Source: Planctomycetales bacterium (lineage in GTDB: Bacteria > Planctomycetota > Planctomycetia > Pirellulales > Pirellulaceae). Taken from it: DNA of 40,723 bases. This document shows positions 32,733-40,723 of this stretch, one piece after another. Position 1 is the first letter of the stretch. The number at the start of each line of letters is the position of its first letter. The notes beneath the pieces were generated by a model. It did no database searches. It saw only the letters and a program-made list of their open reading frames with translations, and was not told the DNA's origin. Made by a program: the position numbers and the translations under genes. The DNA lies in assembly GCA_020426845.1 (NCBI GenBank), contig JAGQPF010000305.1, positions 1 to 40,723 of the forward strand, written 5' to 3'.

Positions 32733-35700
32733 ATGGCCATCTCGAAGCGCCTACGGACCGACCGCTTTCTGTCTTGGCGTCTAACCCCACCATCTATGCC
32801 ACTATCTGCCGGAACGCTTGTCCCTGGCGTCGCGGTTTTGTTGTGGCTGAGCTGCCTTGCGGGGTGTGGCAACCGCAAACCGGCCCCACCGGCCGTCGCG
32901 GCTGACCAGCAACCGGCGCAACCGGCCCCATCCGCTGTCGCCGTTGATCAGCAACCAGCTGCGAGCCGTCCCGGAACCGTTTCCAAGGGGCCGGGCAATT
33001 CCGTTCAAGCGACCGGCGGCTCGGCTGCAACCCAAGCATATGTCGCTACGTTTGCCACGCCTTCGGGCGAGCCGGATGTGGAGGGGGAGCCGAACGCGAA
33101 GGAGTTGGCTGCCACCAACCAGGCGTCTGACGTGGTCGCACTGCTCGGATCGCGCAAACCAGCGGTACGGCTCCGAGGTATCGAGAGCACTCGCTATCGC
33201 AATGAGTTGGAGCCCGCGGTGCTCAAGGCATTGGCGAGGCTGCTCATCGACCCCAATCCGGAAATTCGTGAGGATGCGGCGAAGGCACTCGGTGCCGCGA
33301 GGCGATTGGGCAAGCTGTTGGATGTGGTGGACGAGTTAGCGGCGGCGCTGAATGATCCAAACGAACCCGTCGCGTATTGGGTGGCCCTGGCGATTGGCCA
33401 CCAGGGCGCAAAGGCCTCTTCCGCAGTGGAAGCGTTGGCCCAAACCGTGTCGCGAGAGGATAGTAATGATTGGGCAAAAGTCACGGGCCGCCAAATGCTC
33501 GGCTTGCCTCGCTCGGCAAGTGCCGCGGCGGCAGAGGCACTCGGGCTGATTGGCGATGCCGCCAAGCCGCATGCGGGAGTCCTGAGAAATGCGCTGGGGA
33601 GACCCGACTCGGGGCCGCACGCCGGCCAGGCACTTGCCCGACTTGGAGAAGCGAGTTGGTTGCTCGATCAGTTGAAAGCGCGACCCGACGAGGTCGTGCG
33701 AAATTCCCTGATTCAAGGGTTGGCGATCGTGGAGCCGACCACCGAGGAAATCGTCGACACGATCATCGCGGAGACCAAGAATCGCGGCGCCAAGTTTCGC
33801 AGTCAGGCGATCGAGGCGTTGGGAAAACTTCGACCCGCCAATGAAACTCAGGTGGCCGCGCTGGGCGCGCTGTTGCGTGACAACGCAGTGGAGCGGGGCG
33901 CGCGAGTCAAAATTGCCGAAGCGCTCGGGGCGATTGAGCCCAAGCTGCCGTCGGCGGTTCCCCATTTGCAGTTTGCCGCTCAACTATTGGGCCAAGAGGA
34001 GCAGATTGCGACGGCAGCCATCGCCTCGCTGGGCCAGTACGACAGTGGCGGCGAACAGCAGTTGTTGATCGCCTTGGGCTCAACTTCACGAGCCGGGATT
34101 CTGTCCTTCGATGCGATGAGAACGATCCAACACGATGCGGAGACCCATGCGACGCTCGCCAAGATCGCCCAGACGGCGGAGCATCCGCGCGCGGTGCGTC
34201 TCAACGCGCTCTATGTGCTGAGAGAACATGGGCGGCTGATCCGCAACGCCCCCGAGTTGGACAGCGCGTTGGCCGCGCTGCTGGCGGCGAAAGATGATCC
34301 GGTGGTCACCGGCTATGCCGCCGCGTTGGAGATCGAGGGGCGGAAAGACACTTATTCCAAAGCGGGTCCCGGCAAGTACCCGGAGCTCAGCTCTGCGCTG
34401 TCGGGCGGGCTGGATGCAGAGCCGTTCGATGTGAAGCTGCTGGTGATCGAGGGGTTGGGCGTGCTGAGGGTGAGCGCCGGCGCCGAGCGTCTGCTGCAGA
34501 TTCTGGAGCACGATGAGCAACCCGCCCTGCGCGGCGCCGCCGCGAATGCCCTGGCAGCGATCGGCCCGGTGAACGCCGATATCGTTCCCTCCATGCTGCG
34601 CGTGGTGAGGACGTCGTTTCCCGACGATCAATATCATCGCGCCATGGCAGTCGAGCAAATGCTGGTGGCGCTCGGAAAATTGGGCGCTCGTGAGGATGTG
34701 GACCCGGCGCCGATCGCCAAATTGTTGACCGAGTTGGTCGGCACGAAGCAAGGCGCGGAGTTCAATCGCCGCGCCGCGCTGGCGTCGCTGGGGGATTTGC
34801 CGCCGGCCGTGATCTCCAACACGCTCCCGGTGGTGGAGAGCTCGCTTGCGGCCCCCTCATTCCGTGTGCGCCAAGGGGCCGGAGCAGCGTTGGCGAAGTG
34901 GGGCTCGGCGGCGAAGACGGCGCACGGCGCTGTGTTGCGCTCGTTGGCAAGTCCCCCCGAGGGTGACGAGCAAGAGCTTCAGGAGCTGCGAGCTCAGTTG
35001 ATCGCGGCGTTGGTGGCCGTGACAACCGACGACACAAAGCAAGACTCGCTGAGACTGTTGCAGGCTGAGCTGAGTGAGGACGCTCGATTCGCCGCCGCCG
35101 CCAAGGCAATCACCAGTTTGGGAGGAGGCGCCAATGAAGTCCCCGGCTTGGTGCGGGGGCTCGAGTCGAATGATTTCGCGGTGCGGCTGGCGGCAACGAA
35201 CGCCTTGCAGGCGATCGGAGCAGATGCCGAGGCCGCAACCCCGCAACTGCGAGCGGCCTTGGATGATCCGGATCGCCGAGTCCAGGTCGCCGCGAAGCGG
35301 GCGCTGCTGGCCATTGGCGTCAACGATCCAGAGCTTCAGCTCCAGCTCGCTCGCTTGCTGTTCCTGAATCAAAATGACACGACTGTGTCAGTTGACGAGA
35401 TGGCGAAGAGCTGTGCGGCAATTGCGGCGGCGGCTCTGCAATGTGACGATGAAGAGCTGCGCGCCGCAGTATTGCCGAAGCTGGCGCGCGTCCGCGGCGC
35501 CGCCAAGCAGGCCTATTCCGACGTGTATCTGGCCGCGCTGGACGTGGGCGAGCCCGCGTCGCGAGTGCAGGCGGCGCTGGAGCTGAGAAGAATGGGCAAG
35601 GCCGATGAACGCATCTCTGCGGCGCTGTTGGCGGGCCTCGGAGCGGAAGATCAAGCGTTGCGACAGCAGTGCCGCTACGCGCTGGCCGAGATGGGACGCG

Positions 35701-38018
35701 GCGTCCGGCCCGCGCTGCTCGCGGCGCTCGGAGCCGACGACACGACGGCCGAGGTGAAGATCGGCATCTGCCGGCTGTGCGGGGAGCGGCCTGTCGCTGT
35801 GTATCGTGAGCCGCTGGCGGCCTTGGCGAATGCCGAGTCGGGGTCCCCCGAGTTGACTGGCTGGGCCACGGTGGCGCTCGCCGCGATCGACCGCTCGGCC
35901 GTCGACACGCAACGGTTGATCAAGAATCTGGTCTCCGAAGACGGGGAGCTAGTCGCAGCGACGATGCAACTCTTGCCGCAAGACGGCCGGTTGGATGAAC
36001 TGTCGCTGAACGCGTCGCTCGAGCTGCTGGGCAGCGGCAAGCCAACTGCCGATGAGGCGGCGGCTGCGCTCGCGCGCAGCGAGCTCAGCGACGAGCAGCT
36101 CGCGCTTTTTATCGCAGCGTTGGAGAATGAGCAAGCGTTAGCGGCGGCAGCTCGGAAGTTGGGGCAGCGGCCGACGCTGGAGGCGGCGTTCGCGGCGCCT
36201 TTGGCTCGAGCATTGCGGCTTGGCGACGACCGTGTCGTGGCGCCGGCGGCCAATGCCCTGGCGCGAATCGGCTCCCCTGCCCTGCCGATGCTGCTCGAGG
36301 TGGCCGTGGACACGGATGTGAATGACAAGACTCGGGCACGAGCGATCACGGCGATTGCCCAATTGAGGGAGATCCCGAAACAGCACATGCGCGATCTGGC
36401 GGGCATTGTCACGAGCGACGATCCCAAGCTCTCGGCACTGGCCGCTGCGGCCATGGGACGGCTCGGCTTGGCGCACCCCAAAGTCTTTGAGTCGCTCGAG
36501 GCTGCGTTGGAGTCGCAAGATTACGAAGTGCAGCGGCAAGCCCTGGCGGCCTACGGCCGATTAGGCCCCGCGGCGGCGCCCGCGACAGAAGGACTGATCA
36601 AGCTGCTCGGCAGCCAACAAGCGGCCAACCGCGCCGCGGAAGCCCTGTTGCAGATCGCCCCGGAATCCCCCGGCGTCTTGCGGGCGGTCATTGACGCTGG
36701 CCTGCAAAGCGAGGCGGGCGATGCGCTGTATGCGATGGTCGGCAACGAAGCGGCCCAGGCGGCGCTCGTCGAGCGGCTCGCGCAGGAGACCGAGCCTCGC
36801 AAGGTCTCGCTGCTCGCCCGCACGATAGTGGAGAGCTCGTCTGCGCCGCTCGAAGTGGACCAAAGTCGCCGGCAACAGCTGGTGGTCGCGCTGCGAAAGC
36901 TGCTCGACGACCCTGACGCGCAAGTTTGGGTGAATGCTGCGCGTCTGACCGCCAAATTGGCGCCGGACTCTCCCGAACTGTTGCAGGCCGTCCGAGCTTG
37001 GTTGAGCAATGAGAACACCGCACGCCACGCGCTGACGGTCGCGAAGGAGATGGGACCGGCGGCTGCCCCGCTGTTGGACGACCTCAAGCCGCTGATGCAC
37101 TCCGAGCGATATGCGTTTCAGGCGATCAATGTCATCGGAGGCTTGGGCGACGCGGCCACCTCGCTGGCGCCCGACTTGGCAGCACTGCTGGATGACCCGC
37201 GGCAGGCCGAACTGATTGTGCATACTCTGGGTCAGCTGGGACCGGCAGCCGCTGCCGCGGCCCCTCAACTGACGATGATGCTGAAGGATCCCGGCCGCAC
37301 GGCGAGCGCCGCGCTTGCCCTCTCGCAGATGGGTGACGCAGGCATGTCAAGTGTTGGCGCGTTGCGCTCATTGCTTGCCGACCCCGGGCTGCAGGTGGAC
37401 GCGCTCCAGGGGCTGCGGTCGTTCGAGGAGCGGGCCGCGACGGCGTTGGAGCAGATCATTCCGTTGCTGGACGATTCGGATCCGGAGGTCCGAGCGGCGG
37501 CCGCCGGCACGATCGGAGCGATGAAGCAGGCGGGCCGAAGTGCCGTCGGCAAGTTGATTGAGTTGATGAAGTCCGACGCGCGGGTCGCTTCTGCCGCGGC
37601 CCGTGCGCTGGGCCAACTGGGTGGCGATGAGGCGAAGGCGGCGCTGCTGAACACCGCCTCGGACTCCGCCACTGCGACAGCCATTGCGGCGGTTCAGGCC
37701 TTGGGCAACTGGCGGGAGGAGGCAGATGTCGCAACTGCGCTGACCGCGGCCCTGCGGCGGCCCGAGCTGAAGGTAGTGGCGGCGCGAGCGCTGGGCGAGC
37801 AGGGTCAGCATGCGGCAAACGCCGTGCCGGCGATCGCTGCGTTGTTGACTTCACCGCACGACTACGAGCGATTCACCGCCATCGACAGCCTTGCCAAGAT
37901 CGGCGCCGCCGCTCGTGACGCGGCCACAGCGCTCGAGCAAGCACTGGGCCGGGCAGAAAGCTATGACGAGCGACGACGTTTAGGAGAGGCACTGGCGAAG
38001 GTGCGAGCGGAGCCGTGA
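32733..38018 (+). CDS. Very large HEAT-repeat lipoprotein
   Basis: The product is 1761 aa. The signal region ends in a lipobox LAGC with Cys45 (VAVLLWLSCLAGC), so the mature protein should be lipid-anchored in the membrane with the rest in the periplasm or outside. A Pro/Ala/Gln-rich linker (about 50-130) contains repeated VAVDQQPA/VAADQQPA units. From about 145 to the end the chain is an almost unbroken series of HEAT-like helical pairs of about 30-40 residues, with patterns such as DPNPEIREDAAKALGAARRL, LDDPDRRVQVAAKRALLAIG and LLDDSDPEVRAAAAGTIGAM. No enzymatic motif is visible. HEAT solenoids bind proteins, and the size suggests a large scaffold. The gene is divergent from the Gfo/Idh/MocA operon and converges on the giant surface-protein gene. 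Confidence 0.9.
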   Translation: MAISKRLRTDRFLSWRLTPPSMPLSAGTLVPGVAVLLWLSCLAGCGNRKPAPPAVAADQQPAQPAPSAVAVDQQPAASRPGTVSKGPGNSVQATGGSAATQAYVATFATPSGEPDVEGEPNAKELAATNQASDVVALLGSRKPAVRLRGIESTRYRNELEPAVLKALARLLIDPNPEIREDAAKALGAARRLGKLLDVVDELAAALNDPNEPVAYWVALAIGHQGAKASSAVEALAQTVSREDSNDWAKVTGRQMLGLPRSASAAAAEALGLIGDAAKPHAGVLRNALGRPDSGPHAGQALARLGEASWLLDQLKARPDEVVRNSLIQGLAIVEPTTEEIVDTIIAETKNRGAKFRSQAIEALGKLRPANETQVAALGALLRDNAVERGARVKIAEALGAIEPKLPSAVPHLQFAAQLLGQEEQIATAAIASLGQYDSGGEQQLLIALGSTSRAGILSFDAMRTIQHDAETHATLAKIAQTAEHPRAVRLNALYVLREHGRLIRNAPELDSALAALLAAKDDPVVTGYAAALEIEGRKDTYSKAGPGKYPELSSALSGGLDAEPFDVKLLVIEGLGVLRVSAGAERLLQILEHDEQPALRGAAANALAAIGPVNADIVPSMLRVVRTSFPDDQYHRAMAVEQMLVALGKLGAREDVDPAPIAKLLTELVGTKQGAEFNRRAALASLGDLPPAVISNTLPVVESSLAAPSFRVRQGAGAALAKWGSAAKTAHGAVLRSLASPPEGDEQELQELRAQLIAALVAVTTDDTKQDSLRLLQAELSEDARFAAAAKAITSLGGGANEVPGLVRGLESNDFAVRLAATNALQAIGADAEAATPQLRAALDDPDRRVQVAAKRALLAIGVNDPELQLQLARLLFLNQNDTTVSVDEMAKSCAAIAAAALQCDDEELRAAVLPKLARVRGAAKQAYSDVYLAALDVGEPASRVQAALELRRMGKADERISAALLAGLGAEDQALRQQCRYALAEMGRGVRPALLAALGADDTTAEVKIGICRLCGERPVAVYREPLAALANAESGSPELTGWATVALAAIDRSAVDTQRLIKNLVSEDGELVAATMQLLPQDGRLDELSLNASLELLGSGKPTADEAAAALARSELSDEQLALFIAALENEQALAAAARKLGQRPTLEAAFAAPLARALRLGDDRVVAPAANALARIGSPALPMLLEVAVDTDVNDKTRARAITAIAQLREIPKQHMRDLAGIVTSDDPKLSALAAAAMGRLGLAHPKVFESLEAALESQDYEVQRQALAAYGRLGPAAAPATEGLIKLLGSQQAANRAAEALLQIAPESPGVLRAVIDAGLQSEAGDALYAMVGNEAAQAALVERLAQETEPRKVSLLARTIVESSSAPLEVDQSRRQQLVVALRKLLDDPDAQVWVNAARLTAKLAPDSPELLQAVRAWLSNENTARHALTVAKEMGPAAAPLLDDLKPLMHSERYAFQAINVIGGLGDAATSLAPDLAALLDDPRQAELIVHTLGQLGPAAAAAAPQLTMMLKDPGRTASAALALSQMGDAGMSSVGALRSLLADPGLQVDALQGLRSFEERAATALEQIIPLLDDSDPEVRAAAAGTIGAMKQAGRSAVGKLIELMKSDARVASAAARALGQLGGDEAKAALLNTASDSATATAIAAVQALGNWREEADVATALTAALRRPELKVVAARALGEQGQHAANAVPAIAALLTSPHDYERFTAIDSLAKIGAAARDAATALEQALGRAESYDERRRLGEALAKVRAEP

Positions 38019-38057
38019 ATGCGGATAGGCGCCCGCGCGTTCCAAGCAAACGTGAGG

Positions 38058-38072
38058 AAGGCCATCGGCCTT
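38058..38072 (+). terminator. Possible terminator hairpin after the HEAT gene
   Basis: AAGGCC (38058-38063) and GGCCTT (38067-38072) form a perfect 6-bp stem around ATC, 39 nt after the HEAT stop codon. Only a short TTTA follows, so it is a weak intrinsic terminator at best. It lies between two convergent genes and could serve both strands. Confidence 0.4.
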
Positions 38073-38091
38073 TAGGACTTTGTGAAAGGCG

Positions 38092-40723
38092 TCAAAGCAG
38101 GTCGATGGGATCGTCCTGCTCTCCGAACACGGCGAAGAACGCATCCGTCTCTTCGCGTTCCTTCTTCCGCTGAACGGCAGGAAGCTGGGGAACCGCCGGT
38201 GCACTGTCGCTGTCCGACACCCCTGCGCTCGCCGTTGAGGCGCCAAGTGCAGGAGACGCCGACGTCGATGAGCTTGACAATGGCGCCGGACGAGCTGCAT
38301 TGCCGGAAGCAGAGATCTCCAGGCCGTTGACAACCCAGTATGCGTCTGTGCCGCCGAGATCGCTGAACGTTATCTCGAGCCGGCCGTCGCCGTCATCCAC
38401 CACGTGGAACAACTGAACCGCGGTGAATTGATTGGCCGCCGTATTGGGCGCAATTGCAACTTGTCCGTCTTCTGTTTGAACTTGTATCTGGTCGCGAGCA
38501 AAGTTTCGGTCGCCCACGTGGACAAGCACGTCGCTGGCTGATCCCGGGAGCACGCTGACAACAAATGTCTTTGCGCCAGTGGCGCCGGCGGAGCCCCAGG
38601 CGCCGTCGCGATGCAGTGAGACGGTGTTGACGCTGTATCCCGCTGTTCCTCTCTCGAACTCGAAGGGTGAGGATTGCCAGCCATGCCCGGTGGTGTCGTT
38701 GTAAATCTGTCCCGCCCGAACGCTCGTGAACCCGGGTTCCGTGTCGTTGGAATGCCTGTTGAAGTCAAAGCGACGCGTCGTGACGCCCTCATACGACACG
38801 ATGTCGGACGCGGCGCCGTAGGCTTCGCCGGTTAGCGCCGTTGCGGAGAATTCGGGAGTCGCGTCGATCGCAGGACGCCGGAGTTGGAAGCTGAAGGAGC
38901 CGTTGGTCACTGGCACTTGTGCGCCTTGATAGGCCGGCGAAGTATCCGAGAGGATCACTCCCTGAGTCGTGGTGACCGTAAGCAGCGTGCCGTCGGGCAA
39001 ATTCACGGAGCCCGTGATGGTGTCGACCGTTGCTCCATCAGCGGACAACGGTTGGTCACTCAGGCGAGTGAACGTCACCGGCTCCAATTCGTCGGCTCGA
39101 ACGATGTCGACTCCGTTCAGCACCCAGTAGAGGTCCCCGGCCAGATCCTCAATGGCAATTTCAATGAGTCCAGCGTCGTCGACCGTGGCGAACCCCGTCA
39201 CCCGGGCGAATTCACCAGCCGATGTCGAGACATCGCCCGACACGTCTACCCCGTTGACGCGGACGGCCATGTGATCGCGACGGGCGCTGGCATCACCCAG
39301 GGTCAAGCTAACGAGATACGTTTGGTTTGCAGGCACGTTAACTCGCAAGACTCTCGCCCCGCTTGCATAGTGTCCGTCTTGGATGAGCGGCCCACTTGCC
39401 CCGCCGCGGTCAAAGGCGCTGACAGCGATGTCCCATCCAATGGGCGACGAGGCGGTATGCAAGGTGGTCGGCAACAGCTCGAGATAGCCAGGCTGCGTGG
39501 GCGAGCCAGCCGTGTTCAGGTCGATATGGTAGGAAGTGGGAGCGAGGTACGTGATTTCGAGGGCGCCTTCCGCGGCTCCATTGATGGCCGACGCCGTGAC
39601 CGTGGCGGCGCCGGCCGTCAACGGCCGTCGCACTCGTGCCGAGAACTGGCCCGTTGCGTCCGCTTGAACTTGTACGCCGTCGTATTGAGACGCGACGTCG
39701 TCCAACACCGTCCCTGCCTTGGTTGCGATTGTGACCAAGGCGTTGGGTGGAGCGCCGCTTCCTGATAGTGTGTCGATGGTCAGCCCGTCCGCGACGAAGG
39801 GGCCAGCGGGCTGCAGGGTGATTGGCTGCACGTCAACGGCGGGCCGCAACGTCAAGCCATTGAGCGTGAAGTAGGGGGCGCCGCCGACATCCTCGAATCT
39901 CAAGGCAAGTTGGCCGTCGGCGACGTCGACGTCAAACTCAACAATGGCAAATTCACCCGGAGTCGTTGTGACCAGTGGGGCGACCACGGCGCCCTCCGCC
40001 CAGATTCGCACCTGATCCCGCGCAAACGACTCGTCGCCCAGGGTTAGTGTGACGTGCTGACGTCCGACGACGTTGACCAGAAAGGTGTTGTCCTGCCCGA
40101 AATTGCCGTCAGTTAGCAACGCGTCGGCGCCGTTGCGCGTGAACGTGCCTGCGGGCTGTGCCCAGCCGTAACCTCGAGCGACGTCAAACACTTCGCCTAT
40201 GACAGCCGTAAATCCTGTCGCGACAGGGCTCGTGGCGTTGCCAAAGTCGAACTGCTCCAAACTGCCCGATACGCCGCCGGGTGTGATCGTCAGCGCCAAG
40301 TCGGTGGCCGGCGTCGAGTTGCCTGCGGGATCGACGACCGTGAAGGTGAACGCGTCCGTCGTGGTGTTCGAGCCGTCATGGGCGTAACGAACGTCGCCCG
40401 CGACGAGCTGCGCTTGGGTGAAGCTCTGTCCCGCCGCCAACGCGACGCCGTTGAGCGACAGCGTGCCGTGAGCCGGCGCGGCGGAGATGGTGAACTGCAA
40501 CGCGGCGTCGTCGGAGTCCGCGTCGGTCGCCGACAGGTGCGCTGGGGCAAGCACCAGCGTCTGGCCTTCGCTCAACGTCGCCGCATGGTTGCCGACCACG
40601 GGCGCGTCGTCGTCGACCGGCGTGATCGTCAGCGCCAAGTCGGTGGCCGGCGTCGAGTTGCCTGCGGGATCGACGACCGTGAAGGTGAACGCGTCCGTCG
40701 TGGTGTTCGAGCCGTCATGGGCG
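38092..40723 (-). CDS. Giant surface protein, C-terminal part: cadherin/CSPG-like repeats and tandem malectin-like domains
   Basis: The frame is open to the window end, so the start lies outside; 876 codons are visible. Numbering from the TTG at 40638, residues 8-118 are a cadherin- or CSPG-like repeat (APAHLSATDADSDDAALQFT, VRYAHDGSNTTTDAFTFTVV). Three related galactose-binding/malectin-like domains follow at about 129-268, 369-515 and 622-777. Each opens near (F/I)D(F/L), contains an AR(R)D motif and ends in a (W/F)x(V/L)NG strand. Ig-like spacers ending in RRP patterns separate them. A Ser/Ala-rich tail ends in TDAFFAVFGEQDDPIDLL. No enzyme motif is seen. Such chains usually act in adhesion or carbohydrate binding at the cell surface. 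The first repeat is partly duplicated at 40622-40723. Confidence 0.88.
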   Translation of the reverse strand, partial: AHDGSNTTTDAFTFTVVDPAGNSTPATDLALTITPVDDDAPVVGNHAATLSEGQTLVLAPAHLSATDADSDDAALQFTISAAPAHGTLSLNGVALAAGQSFTQAQLVAGDVRYAHDGSNTTTDAFTFTVVDPAGNSTPATDLALTITPGGVSGSLEQFDFGNATSPVATGFTAVIGEVFDVARGYGWAQPAGTFTRNGADALLTDGNFGQDNTFLVNVVGRQHVTLTLGDESFARDQVRIWAEGAVVAPLVTTTPGEFAIVEFDVDVADGQLALRFEDVGGAPYFTLNGLTLRPAVDVQPITLQPAGPFVADGLTIDTLSGSGAPPNALVTIATKAGTVLDDVASQYDGVQVQADATGQFSARVRRPLTAGAATVTASAINGAAEGALEITYLAPTSYHIDLNTAGSPTQPGYLELLPTTLHTASSPIGWDIAVSAFDRGGASGPLIQDGHYASGARVLRVNVPANQTYLVSLTLGDASARRDHMAVRVNGVDVSGDVSTSAGEFARVTGFATVDDAGLIEIAIEDLAGDLYWVLNGVDIVRADELEPVTFTRLSDQPLSADGATVDTITGSVNLPDGTLLTVTTTQGVILSDTSPAYQGAQVPVTNGSFSFQLRRPAIDATPEFSATALTGEAYGAASDIVSYEGVTTRRFDFNRHSNDTEPGFTSVRAGQIYNDTTGHGWQSSPFEFERGTAGYSVNTVSLHRDGAWGSAGATGAKTFVVSVLPGSASDVLVHVGDRNFARDQIQVQTEDGQVAIAPNTAANQFTAVQLFHVVDDGDGRLEITFSDLGGTDAYWVVNGLEISASGNAARPAPLSSSSTSASPALGASTASAGVSDSDSAPAVPQLPAVQRKKEREETDAFFAVFGEQDDPIDLL
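38308..38775 (-). repeat. Third malectin-like domain repeat (coding)
   Basis: The encoded segment opens FDFNRHSNDTEPGFTSV and ends DAYWVVNGLEI, with ARDQIQV in the middle. It aligns by eye with the segments at 39094-39534 and 39835-40254, giving a protein repeat of about 245 residues when the Ig-like spacers are included. Confidence 0.7.
39094..39534 (-). repeat. Second malectin-like domain repeat (coding)
   Basis: The segment opens IDLNTAGSPTQPGYLEL and ends DLYWVLNGVDI, with ARRDHMAVRVNG in the middle. Its opening is the most divergent of the three copies. Confidence 0.7.
39835..40254 (-). repeat. First malectin-like domain repeat (coding)
   Basis: The segment opens FDFGNATSPVATGFTAV, contains RGYGW and ARDQVRIW, and ends APYFTLNGLTL. 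The FDFG...RGYGW pattern resembles carbohydrate-binding domains seen beside polysaccharide esterases and lyases. Confidence 0.7.
40283..40384 (-). repeat. Exact 102-nt direct repeat, copy 1
   Basis: This segment is identical base for base to 40622-40723. The offset is 339 bp, exactly 113 codons, so both copies are read in the same frame. It encodes the end of a cadherin/CSPG-like domain (AHDGSNTTTDAFTFTVVDPA and onward). Confidence 0.95.
40622..40723 (-). repeat. Exact 102-nt direct repeat, copy 2, cut by the window end
   Basis: It is identical to 40283-40384 as far as the window reaches. The match may extend further outside, and more copies are likely upstream in the gene. Confidence 0.95.

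Overview
This is a GC-rich bacterial window with the marks of a planctomycete, most like a member of the Pirellulales or a close relative. The evidence is the protein set. It includes a PVC-type membrane-bound dehydrogenase carrying a CxxCH haem motif, a DUF1592-type planctomycete cytochrome next to a DUF1552 protein, an S1 sulfatase, and a PQQ-propeller protein whose mature end begins AEDWPQWRG. It also includes a WD40 protein with the HEAT-like C-terminal module typical of this phylum, many Sec or Tat signal peptides, very large TPR and HEAT proteins, and an intergenic repeat of the CCCGAAGCGTAAGCGAGGG type. I see no tRNA, rRNA, CRISPR array, transposase, integrase or phage gene.

Layout. 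1-238 (-) is the start of a membrane protein cut by the window edge. 608-8069 (+) holds two exported TPR proteins of 1966 and 481 aa. 8265-8885 (+) is a 2-oxoglutarate/Fe(II) oxygenase of the prolyl-4-hydroxylase type. It converges on a soluble chemoreceptor with a C-terminal Aer-like PAS domain (8961-10235, -). After a 351-bp spacer with a 37-bp tandem repeat comes a divergent pair of exported beta-propellers: WD40 (10587-13130, -) and PQQ-like (13241-14623, +). The DUF1592/DUF1552 pair (19490-14653, -) follows, then a divergent sulfatase (19678-21216, +). Next are a Tat-exported protein of unknown function (21297-22712, -) and a GH42-like protein (22940-25066, +), separated by a hairpin-forming inverted-repeat element. 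A three-gene minus-strand operon (32526-25035) encodes a Gfo/Idh/MocA protein, a ThuA/dehydrogenase/HEAT/cytochrome c fusion and an acetylxylan-esterase-like hydrolase. A divergent 1761-aa HEAT lipoprotein (32733-38018, +) converges on the C-terminal part of a giant surface protein (38092 to the end, -).

How it fits together. The middle of the window (about 13-32.5 kb) reads as envelope and periplasmic machinery for complex, probably sulfated and acetylated glycans: sulfatase, esterase, GH-like enzyme, sugar oxidoreductase and haem-bearing dehydrogenase proteins. This is inferred from gene families and layout, and no substrate can be named. The flanks carry giant repeat proteins that probably act as scaffold or surface proteins. 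The most unusual items are the inverted-repeat element at 22733-22851, the exact 102-nt in-frame duplication in the surface-protein gene, the chemoreceptor with reversed domain order, the five-module haem protein, the Gfo/Idh/MocA protein lacking the EKP lysine, and the two-domain esterase whose second nucleophile motif has decayed. I found no single feature that proves a wholly new system.
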